Shown: positions 1-6,682 of the stretch, one piece after another
Layout: the number at the start of each line of letters is the position of its first letter
How positions within the stretch are numbered: position 1 is the first letter of the stretch
Assembly (NCBI GenBank): GCA_003554375.1
Contig: PWGF01000196.1
Span: 1-10,081 of the forward strand
Length of the DNA stretch: 10,081 nt
Reading direction: 5' to 3'
Source: Spirochaetaceae bacterium
GTDB taxonomy: Bacteria; Spirochaetota; Spirochaetia; DSM-27196; SKKC01
Position numbers and translations under genes: made by a program
The notes under the pieces: model-generated
Seen by the model: only the letters and a program-made list of their open reading frames with translations
Told to the model about the DNA's origin: nothing
Databases searched by the model: none

Positions 1-128
1 AGCTCGTAGGCATCCTCGTACTGTGCTGCTCCGTATTCTCGGATCCCCTGCTCCACTCGCTCCAGAGCCTCTGCCTGCGCTCCAAGGAGAACCGCCACGG
101 TAATGGCAAGGGTAGCTCGTACTCTCAT
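1..128 (-). CDS. Exported protein, N-terminal fragment (signal peptide plus TPR-like start)
   Basis: Only the first 42 codons are present; the gene runs off the left edge. From the ATG at 128 the protein begins MRVRATLAITVAVLLGAQA. This is a typical signal peptide: basic n-region, hydrophobic core, and AxA-type cleavage near AQA/AEA at residues 18-21. The mature part starts with an amphipathic helix (LERVEQGIREYGAAQYEDAYE) resembling the first helices of a TPR motif. An AGGGGG stretch (139-144) lies 10 bases before the ATG and could be the ribosome site. The gene follows rpe on the same strand after 195 bp. The same frame stays open upstream to the rpe stop, but the signal peptide argues for this start. 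The export prediction is good; the TPR suggestion is weak, and the function is unknown. Confidence 0.65.
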   Translation of the reverse strand, partial: MRVRATLAITVAVLLGAQAEALERVEQGIREYGAAQYEDAYE

Positions 129-323
129 CACACAATCGCCCCCTGATCTCCTATCGACACGACACGCATCCGGCTTGAAAACGCTTGCGCTATTCCGAGC
201 TCGCTCCAAAGCACCATCGAATCCATTCTCCGACATCCGGTCACCCGTCCGGAGGCTCATCCTACAAGACATTTCTGCCCTGCCGGTCCGAAACTGCGCC
301 GATTCTTCCACAGCGCTCACTGC

Positions 324-1001
324 TTAACGTAGACCCGGTCCTCCATCGAGGTCTCCTCGGAGCCCTCGAACGAACTCTCCCGGATCGGAAACTTCCAGGA
401 ACGCGCTGCCTGACACCAGGATATCTGCCCCCGCCTCCCGAAGATCTGCTGCGGTTTCCAGATTGATTCCTCCGTCACATATTATGCGGTAGCTCAGTCC
501 ATGGCGATTCCGGCACCGGTCAAGCTCACGCACCTTGTCCACCGTTCTCCGGATGAGCGTCTGGCCGCCAAATCCGGGGTTGACCGTCATGACCAGGACA
601 ATGTCAACGAAATGGATCATCTCCCCAAGCATGGCCGCAGGGGTAGAAGGAATCACACAGACTCCCGCACGCACGTTCCGCTCGCGAATCCGTTGCACCA
701 GCCGATGCGCATGGACGGTCGCTTCCACATGGAACGTAAGGATGCTTGGTCCAGCTGCCAGAAACTCGTCCAGCAACAGCTCCGGACGCTGCACCATTAG
801 GTGCACATCCAGCGGAAGTGAGGAAATCTTGCGAATATCGGAAACCATTTTGGGTCCGAACGTAATGTTCGGGACAAAATGTCCGTCCATCACGTCCAGA
901 TGCAGATAGTCTGCTCCGGCTTCCTCAGCACGTCGCACCACGTCGGAAACTGCCGTGAAGTCTCCGCTTAGGATACTCGGGGATACAAAAACTCGTTTCA
1001 T
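324..1001 (-). CDS. rpe: Ribulose-phosphate 3-epimerase
   Basis: Interconverts D-ribulose 5-phosphate and D-xylulose 5-phosphate in the cytoplasmic pentose phosphate pathway. At 225 residues it has the usual length of this single-domain TIM barrel. Family motifs appear in order: SPSILSGDF near residue 7, LHLDVMDGHFVPNITFG at 34-49, DVHLMV at 66-70, TFHVEAT near 89-95, VNPGFGGQ at 140-147, ICDGGIN at 174-180 and the phosphate-binding VSGSAF at 197-202. The expected metal and acid/base residues are present: His35, Asp37, His67 and Asp176. The ATG at 1001 is chosen because GGAG (1010-1013) lies 8 bases upstream. An in-frame GTG at 1007 would leave only 2 bases, although it cannot be fully excluded. 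The gene is transcribed away from the TPR-greA unit, and I see no convincing promoter for it. The last few residues (GDLDGGPGLR) are a non-conserved tail. Confidence 0.96.
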   Translation of the reverse strand: MKRVFVSPSILSGDFTAVSDVVRRAEEAGADYLHLDVMDGHFVPNITFGPKMVSDIRKISSLPLDVHLMVQRPELLLDEFLAAGPSILTFHVEATVHAHRLVQRIRERNVRAGVCVIPSTPAAMLGEMIHFVDIVLVMTVNPGFGGQTLIRRTVDKVRELDRCRNRHGLSYRIICDGGINLETAADLREAGADILVSGSAFLEVSDPGEFVRGLRGDLDGGPGLR

Positions 1002-1184
1002 GCTCACGGCTCCATCTTACCGTGAGTCCCCCCATTCGGACAATCGCACAGGCTGCTTGATGCAGGGCAAACGCAGCTGGACCAGTACGGTTACACGCCG
1101 GCGGCGAAAAGCGAAGAGCGTGAGGCCAGGATTGTTGGCACTTGCCGACGCGCTTCCCGGCGCATTGTCCAACAGCGTTGGCCC

Positions 1185-1210
1185 TGCCGTTCGACAGGAG
1201 AACGACGGCA
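1185..1210. promoter_or_regulatory. Imperfect inverted repeat upstream of the -35 box (candidate operator)
   Basis: The left arm TGCCGTTC (1185-1192) faces the right arm GAACGACGGCA (1200-1210). They pair as TGCCGT/ACGGCA plus TC/GA, with three extra bases in the right arm. The repeat ends 11 bases before the TTGACG element of the promoter at 1222, a plausible place for an activator or repressor. Chance occurrence is quite possible in this base composition, and nothing identifies a regulator. Confidence 0.25.
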
Positions 1211-1221
1211 AACGTATTCCG

Positions 1222-1249
1222 TTGACGAAGCACTTCACATAAGTATAAT
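1222..1249 (+). promoter_or_regulatory. Sigma-70-type promoter for the TPR-greA unit
   Basis: TTGACG (1222-1227, one mismatch to the -35 consensus) is separated by 16 bp from a perfect TATAAT (1244-1249). Transcription should begin near 1256-1258, giving a leader of about 30 bases before the ATG at 1289. It is the only strong promoter I see in the 287-bp region between rpe and the TPR gene. It points rightward, so it should serve the TPR protein and GreA. Confidence 0.8.
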
Positions 1250-1288
1250 CGGAGGGACAGGGAACTGGGGCTGCTCGAAAGCTAACCT

Positions 1289-2251
1289 ATGGCCACATCG
1301 GAGATTGCATCACGTGACGAATCTATGGACGAGCTCCTCGGCACGGCGTACCGGCTTGTGAAGGAGCATCAACTCTCCGAGGCCATTGGGTGCCTGGAAC
1401 AAGCACTGGCATTGGACTTCGATAATGCCGAAGTCCTCTCGTCGCTGAAGTTTGCCAATTTCTGGCGCGAGCGGCAAGAGACAGCAGCCAGAATTGCAAA
1501 CGATTTCGAGCGCGCTGAGTACCGTGTTGGTCAATGGCCCGCGTTCCTTCAGTTTGCCGAACGGGTCGGCAACACGTCGGAGCGCTGTTACTACGCGCTC
1601 CGGCAACACGTTTTCGGCGGCGCGCTTGCTATATACGAGCAGCTGCTGGAAGAGACGGACGGTAACGACCCGGAGCTTCTCATCCGCGTCGGACGCTGCC
1701 GCAAGCGCATCGGCGATTATGACGGAGCTCGACAGAGGTTGGAGGCAGCAGCTAAGGTTCGGAAGGAGGACGCGGAGGTGCTGGCGGAGCTCGCCGACTG
1801 CTACGCGCTCGTGAGTGAAACCCAACGCGCCAAAGCCTTCTTTCGAGAAGCGTTTTTCATCGCCCCGGCCCGAGTAGAAGTAGGCTCTCTCGAGTCGGAG
1901 TTGATTTGGCGCCTTTTCCAGAAGGTCGAAGAGCTGGGTTATAAAGGGCAGGCTGCCCTGGAATGGGTACCCGTGTACGGAGTGCTGTTCGGCGTCTTCA
2001 ACGTCAAGCGCGAGTTGCGCTCCATTGAGTACGGGAAGCTCCGTCAGAGCATCTATGCGCTGGAACGGGAGATTCACGAACAGCATGATTCGTACGAGTC
2101 GCAGAACATTCTGAAGCCGCGATTGATCAACCGGTACTTCTGGCTAATCGATCACTACGTGCATGCAGGAGAGGATCGGAGCAAGATCAATGAGGTCCTG
2201 CTGAAAATTCGGGAGTTGAGCATGAAGGTGTACCAATACTACACCAATTGA
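1289..2251 (+). CDS. TPR-repeat protein, first gene of the greA unit
   Basis: A 320-residue soluble helical protein without signal peptide or membrane segment. TPR-like repeats are visible at about residues 14-47 (ending in EAIGCLEQALALDFDNAEV), 127-160 (GRCRKRIGDYDGARQRLEAA) and 161-195 (ELADCYALVSETQRAKAFFREAF), with a degenerate one around 100-125. Residues 200-320 form a separate, mostly helical and charged region. It contains an aromatic segment (WVPVYGVLFGVFNVKREL, about 226-243) followed by probable coiled-coil helices. The function is not recognised; TPRs suggest a protein-binding scaffold. A stop codon at 1283-1285 in the same frame makes ATG 1289 the first possible start, yet there is no good ribosome site before it, so translation may be weak or use the G-rich short leader. 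It shares a promoter with greA, which begins 50 bases after its stop, suggesting a linked function. Confidence 0.85.
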   Translation: MATSEIASRDESMDELLGTAYRLVKEHQLSEAIGCLEQALALDFDNAEVLSSLKFANFWRERQETAARIANDFERAEYRVGQWPAFLQFAERVGNTSERCYYALRQHVFGGALAIYEQLLEETDGNDPELLIRVGRCRKRIGDYDGARQRLEAAAKVRKEDAEVLAELADCYALVSETQRAKAFFREAFFIAPARVEVGSLESELIWRLFQKVEELGYKGQAALEWVPVYGVLFGVFNVKRELRSIEYGKLRQSIYALEREIHEQHDSYESQNILKPRLINRYFWLIDHYVHAGEDRSKINEVLLKIRELSMKVYQYYTN

Positions 2252-2283
2252 TGCCTCACGAACTAGACTGAAGATTGTAGGTT

Positions 2284-2290
2284 AGAGGAG
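2284..2290 (+). promoter_or_regulatory. Ribosome binding site that decides the greA start
   Basis: AGAGGAG lies 2 bases before the ATG at 2293 and 11 bases before the in-frame ATG at 2302. The first spacing is too short for normal initiation, so the second ATG (protein starting MSDQLVESI) is preferred. Confidence 0.6.
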
Positions 2291-2301
2291 CAATGAAGGC
2301 T

Positions 2302-5019
2302 ATGTCGGATCAGTTGGTAGAGAGCATTGTCGAACGTTTGAACGAAGAGAAGTGGACCCGGGCTACACTGAATAACTACACCGTAACCAACTTCCATGAG
2401 TTGGACGAGCTCATTCAGCAGGTATATGACGCGGAACAACAGGACGAGGTGCTTGAAGCTTGTGAGGAGCATCTGGCTCACACACCAAATAGCATCGTAG
2501 CTCTCTACGTCTCCGGAATCATCAAGATAACCGAACAGAGCGTTGATGACGCAAACTTGGTCTCGCTCATCGAGATATTCTCCGACAACCGAAAGTGGGG
2601 CATAGTGCGCTATCTCTGCGAGCGGATTCTAGATTTCGGAGAGAACAAGTTCGCCCTTCGCACTCTTGCTGAGACCTACAACAACGAGAACCAGCCGGAG
2701 AAGGTGCATGAGACATGGGAGCGTCTGATTCGGGTCGACTATGACGAAGCAGACATAGTGAAGCAGCTAGCCGCCAAGAAGGAGGACGATGCGGACCTCG
2801 ATGAGGCAATTCGCTATTACAAGAAGGCGCTCCACCGGTACATCAACCACCGGAGCTTCGCCAACATAAAGGAGATTTGGCACAAGCTGGTTCGTATGTG
2901 CCCGCAGGAGACGGAATTCTTCGCTCATGCCGAGCGCAGAATCGCCAAGATGATCAGTGAAGAGCGAGCCATCCAGCTTCTCGAAGATCTCTACCCCCAG
3001 TTCAAGACTCGTGAGCACTGGAAGACTGGGATCGACATTCTGAAGCGCATTCTAGGCTATGATCCTCGTAACCCGTGGGCGCGCAAAGAGATCATAGAGT
3101 GTTACCGTTCGCTCTATGCCCACCATAGCCATCTGGAAGAGTACATCAAGCTCTCGAACCTAAATCAGAGCTGGCGCAACGTGCACGATGCAATCGCTGA
3201 TTTCGAGAAGCATATTTCTTTTGACAAGGGGAATTTTGTCTACCATCGATCGTGGGGAGTCGGACTAATCCGGGATATCGGAAGCGACGAGATCACCATC
3301 GATTTCGTCAAGAAGCGAGGCCACACCATGTCGTTGAAGATGGCTGTGAGCGCCCTCACCATTCTCCCCAAGAATCACATATGGGTTCTCAAGAGTACCA
3401 CGCCCAAGGAGAAGCTGCGCAAGCAAGTCAAGACAGATCCCGCGTGGGCGCTTCGAATCGTGCTCGGCAGCATGGAAGATGGGGCGGACATCAAAAAGAT
3501 CAAGTCTGAGCTGGTTCCCTCCGTGCTCAGTCCGAGCGAGTGGACGAGTTGGAGTTCGAAGGCCCGAGAGATGCTCCGAACCGACGAGAGCTTTGGCATA
3601 CATCCGCGAAAGCCTGATCACTACGTAGTACGGGATCAACCGATCACTTTTGAGGAGAAAGTGTTCAACAAGTTCCAGGCGGCCCGTGGCTTCTTCGACC
3701 GAGTCAAAATCATCGGCGAGTTTATGCGACAGATCGAGAACCGGGACAACGCAGGGGCGGATGCCGACTACTTCCAAGAGATGTTCGATTACTTCGTCGC
3801 CTACTTGAAGGGCGGACAACGCCAGGTAAACGAGTACGTGGTGGCAAGCAATCTCTTAGTACGGCGTATCGTGGCGAATCATCCGTATCTAAATCCGGAC
3901 ATCGATCTCGATTTTAGAACGCTGTTCGAGAGTATTGAGAACGTCGAGCAAGTGTTCGCGGGCATTGAGAACGTGGACCTGAAGCGGGAGTTCCTCCACC
4001 AGCTCCGCAATCACGTCAAGGGATGGGCCGAGTGGTATGTACGGCTTTTCCCCTATTTCCTCAATCGCGAGGTCATCTCGGAGCTGGAGGAAGCCGACCG
4101 GCAAGAAGAGGTCCGCAAGCTCTACCGAAATGTCATCGACAACTACCGGGACTATCGTGAGGCGTACGTATGGATCTGCCGCAACTCCCTGAACGAGCAA
4201 CTCCTCGCGGATTTGCGACTGAGCTATGAGAAGATGCTTATCAACCTGATCCACCTGCTGGATATCACCTTCCGCGACATCTCCAACAAAAAAGACGTCG
4301 CACATAACCGAAAACTCAACAAACAGATTCAGACGTTCCTGTTCAAAGACGAACATCTCCTGCGTTACGTGCTTGAAGCTGATGAGGACGCCGCCCAGCG
4401 ACTCTTCACGCTGGTCGAGGATGTCAAAGAGCTTGATCCGAGCGTGAAGCTCTCGCTCCGCCATCGCATCAAAGAGCGCTACCCCAGCATCCGGTTCATG
4501 GGTGAAGACGATCGCTCCAGAGTCAACAGGGGAGGCTTCATCGTAACTCCCAAGCAGTACGAGCAGAAGCAACGCGAGCTACAGCATATACACGACGTAG
4601 AGGTCCCCAACAGCTCCAAGGAAATCGCTGCCGCTCGCGAATATGGGGATCTCCGTGAGAACGCGGAGTACAAAGCGGCCAAGGAACGACAGGACCATCT
4701 GAATAACACCGCGGCGCGGCTCAAAGACGAACTCGAACGCGCAACGGTAATGCAGCCGCACGAGGTCGATAGCAACGTTATCTCCTTCGGAACGGTAGTG
4801 AAGCTCTACAACAAAAGGACCAAAGAGACAGAAGAGTACACGATTCTCGGACCGTGGGAAAGCGATCCCGAGCGCTCCATTATCTCGTACCAGTCGCCGC
4901 TCGGAATCGAGCTGTACAATCACAAGGCCGGCGATGAGCTCCACTTCGTCATAAACGATCGGACCTACAGTTACCGCGTAGAGGATATTAGGCCGGCCGA
5001 CTTCAACAAGGTCTCGTGA
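2302..5019 (+). CDS. greA: Giant GreA: transcript cleavage factor with long N-terminal helical-repeat region
   Basis: A 905-residue protein whose last ~160 residues are a complete GreA, about the size of the stand-alone E. coli protein (158 residues). GreA enters the RNA polymerase secondary channel and stimulates cleavage of backtracked RNA. The GreA part starts near FIVTPKQYE (about residue 746). It carries the coiled-coil tip motif EYGDLRENAEYKAA, where Asp783 and Glu786 correspond to the two acidic tip residues of E. coli (Asp41, Glu44). It ends with the FKBP-like domain, including SPLGIELYNHKAGDEL. Residues 1-300 are TPR/HAT-like helical pairs. Residues about 310-357 form a predicted beta-rich insert with YHRSWGVGLI; residues 360-740 are mostly helical and charged. 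From memory, N-terminally extended GreA proteins occur in spirochaetes and chlamydiae. The gene follows the TPR gene under one promoter and ends 21 bp from the convergent HEAT gene, with no visible terminator. The start is taken at 2302 because of ribosome-site spacing. Confidence 0.93.
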   Translation: MSDQLVESIVERLNEEKWTRATLNNYTVTNFHELDELIQQVYDAEQQDEVLEACEEHLAHTPNSIVALYVSGIIKITEQSVDDANLVSLIEIFSDNRKWGIVRYLCERILDFGENKFALRTLAETYNNENQPEKVHETWERLIRVDYDEADIVKQLAAKKEDDADLDEAIRYYKKALHRYINHRSFANIKEIWHKLVRMCPQETEFFAHAERRIAKMISEERAIQLLEDLYPQFKTREHWKTGIDILKRILGYDPRNPWARKEIIECYRSLYAHHSHLEEYIKLSNLNQSWRNVHDAIADFEKHISFDKGNFVYHRSWGVGLIRDIGSDEITIDFVKKRGHTMSLKMAVSALTILPKNHIWVLKSTTPKEKLRKQVKTDPAWALRIVLGSMEDGADIKKIKSELVPSVLSPSEWTSWSSKAREMLRTDESFGIHPRKPDHYVVRDQPITFEEKVFNKFQAARGFFDRVKIIGEFMRQIENRDNAGADADYFQEMFDYFVAYLKGGQRQVNEYVVASNLLVRRIVANHPYLNPDIDLDFRTLFESIENVEQVFAGIENVDLKREFLHQLRNHVKGWAEWYVRLFPYFLNREVISELEEADRQEEVRKLYRNVIDNYRDYREAYVWICRNSLNEQLLADLRLSYEKMLINLIHLLDITFRDISNKKDVAHNRKLNKQIQTFLFKDEHLLRYVLEADEDAAQRLFTLVEDVKELDPSVKLSLRHRIKERYPSIRFMGEDDRSRVNRGGFIVTPKQYEQKQRELQHIHDVEVPNSSKEIAAAREYGDLRENAEYKAAKERQDHLNNTAARLKDELERATVMQPHEVDSNVISFGTVVKLYNKRTKETEEYTILGPWESDPERSIISYQSPLGIELYNHKAGDELHFVINDRTYSYRVEDIRPADFNKVS

Positions 5020-5040
5020 TCTCTGACTCCGGGGCCGCCC

Positions 5041-6612
5041 TTACTCCATCGACGATAGAGCATCTTCGGCTTCCCGCATAAGGAACTCTGCTTCTGTTGC
5101 GTTCGAAACCCGTTCAACTTCGGGGCGGAGTTCCTTCATGCCGTTCCGCGCGACGCCGCGCACGGCGTGCGTCTGAAGGATCGCTTCGTCGTCCTGTTCC
5201 AAGAGTAAGCGGTAGACACCGGTAAGGGCGTCACTCTCCGCCTCCGCCAGAAGCCCCGCGAGGGGCTCGAGGATTTCCAGAGGATCGTTCTCCACGAGAT
5301 CCGCCACTACGTCCTCCATGAGATCAATAGACGCCTCGAGCCTCTCGTCGATCAACACTTGCGCGGCGGTAAGGCGCTCCAGCGGAGCAGCGCCGTCATC
5401 CTCGAAACGCTCTTCAACCGTTTCCCAGGCAGCCGCGCTCCCCATGGATCCAAGAACCTCGAGCGCCGCTGTGCGCACGTGTTCTTCAGTATCTCGACGA
5501 GCGCGATATGCTACCGCATCGACGAGCTCGTGTATTTCGGCGTCCGCGATAGCTGAAAGCGCTACCTCTCGGACAGCAGGGTCCCGGTCACGCAACGTAG
5601 CGGCGAGGAGCTCGCTTACATCCTCTCCCTCGAGCTTAGCCAATGCAGCTGCCGCATTCGCTCGGAGCGCCGCGTCCTCGTCATCCACCAGCGGCTGCAG
5701 CGCCTCAGCTGCCCGCTGATCACCGATCGCTCCGAGCGACTTCACCGCCTCATGGCGCACGACGCTCACCTCAAGCGTATTCGCTGCCACCTCCACAAGG
5801 GGCTCTACCGCCCGCTCGTCGCCCAAACTTCCCAGCGATTGGACAGCGCTCAACCGAACTTCCGTGGACTCCGCATCTATCGCCTCCAAAAGGAGATCGA
5901 CCGCTCCCGAAACCTCGGCATCGCCAAGCGCTGCGATGGAGCGCGCTCGGACGTGCTCATCCGGATGCCGTGCCAACTCCTTGAGTTGGTCCATGGCATC
6001 CTCGGACGGATCCGACACTACGCTTCCAAGATACCGGACAAGCTGGACGATCGCCTGCGGCGCGAGATCGGCATCTGCTTGCAGGAGTTCGACTGCAGCG
6101 TCCTCCGCGGCAGCCGACTCGATAGCGTCAAAGTACTCCACAGCCAATTGACGAACGCTGTCGTCCACGCTTTCGTCAGTCAGAAGGTCCGCGGCAGATT
6201 CGGCGACACGGTCGTCACGTTCCTCCGCCAGAAAACGAAAAAGCTCTTCGAGCTCCGCGTCCGTTCCAAACCGCATCACTGCACGCCACTGCTCGAGAAG
6301 CTCCGGATCATCGCGTCCATCTGGGAAATCCTCAGGAGTTGGAATCACCGAGCGATCGATACCACCCTCCTCCGAGGGCTGTTGCGGAACCAGGTCCTGG
6401 TCGTGGCCGGGATCCATGGGAACCGAGTCCGGATCATCAAGACCGGGGAGCCCTTCGTCCGGAGGCGGTGCTCCACCGTCCGGCGGAGCCTGCTCTCCGG
6501 GGGGAGTAGCTCCGCCTGGGTCTTCTTGACCTTGCGGTTGTCCCTGCTGTCCGAACGCAACCACGGCGGACAGCCATATAAGCATCAGTCCAGCAATCGT
6601 CGGTTTCACCAT
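5041..6612 (-). CDS. Exported acidic HEAT-repeat protein
   Basis: A 523-residue protein, probably periplasmic. The signal peptide is MVKPTIAGLMLIWLSAVVAFG, with likely cleavage after AFG (residue 21). There is no lipobox cysteine; the protein contains no cysteine at all. Residues 22 to about 103 are a Gln/Pro/Gly/Asp-rich low-complexity linker, presumably disordered. From about 104 to the end run paired helices of HEAT type; the clearest repeats have the pattern VRARSIAALGD, VRLSAVQSLGSLGDERAVEPL and VRHEAVKSLGAIGDQRAAEAL. These resemble PBS-lyase-type HEAT repeats, which act as binding scaffolds rather than enzymes. The protein is strongly acidic. The start at 6612 is supported by AGGAGGG 10 bases upstream. 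A longer frame from 6672 exists but would bury the signal peptide. It is the last gene of the lptF/G-tgt-murJ run, 70 bp after murJ. Its specific role is unknown; its place suggests envelope work. Confidence 0.85.
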   Translation of the reverse strand: MVKPTIAGLMLIWLSAVVAFGQQGQPQGQEDPGGATPPGEQAPPDGGAPPPDEGLPGLDDPDSVPMDPGHDQDLVPQQPSEEGGIDRSVIPTPEDFPDGRDDPELLEQWRAVMRFGTDAELEELFRFLAEERDDRVAESAADLLTDESVDDSVRQLAVEYFDAIESAAAEDAAVELLQADADLAPQAIVQLVRYLGSVVSDPSEDAMDQLKELARHPDEHVRARSIAALGDAEVSGAVDLLLEAIDAESTEVRLSAVQSLGSLGDERAVEPLVEVAANTLEVSVVRHEAVKSLGAIGDQRAAEALQPLVDDEDAALRANAAAALAKLEGEDVSELLAATLRDRDPAVREVALSAIADAEIHELVDAVAYRARRDTEEHVRTAALEVLGSMGSAAAWETVEERFEDDGAAPLERLTAAQVLIDERLEASIDLMEDVVADLVENDPLEILEPLAGLLAEAESDALTGVYRLLLEQDDEAILQTHAVRGVARNGMKELRPEVERVSNATEAEFLMREAEDALSSME

Positions 6613-6622
6613 GGAATGCCGG

Positions 6623-6629
6623 CCCTCCT
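6623..6629 (-). promoter_or_regulatory. Strong ribosome binding site of the HEAT gene
   Basis: On the minus strand this reads AGGAGGG, 10 bases before the ATG at 6612. It fixes that start over the upstream in-frame ATG at 6672, which would place about 20 hydrophilic residues before the signal peptide. Confidence 0.7.
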
Positions 6630-6682
6630 GTCTATCGCCTCGTTTCGGAGCCTGCTCGCCGGCGCAAGCCATTCACGCAGCC

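Noticed and set aside
925..1242. Overlapping open frames of 73-102 codons on both strands across the rpe upstream region.
   Set aside because: Compositions are atypical and no motif is visible. They overlap the rpe start and the clear promoter at 1222-1249.
5017..5045. A bidirectional terminator between the convergent greA and HEAT genes.
   Set aside because: The 21-bp gap has only a short GC-rich stretch (GGGGCCGCCC), with no usable stem-loop followed by a T-run in either direction.
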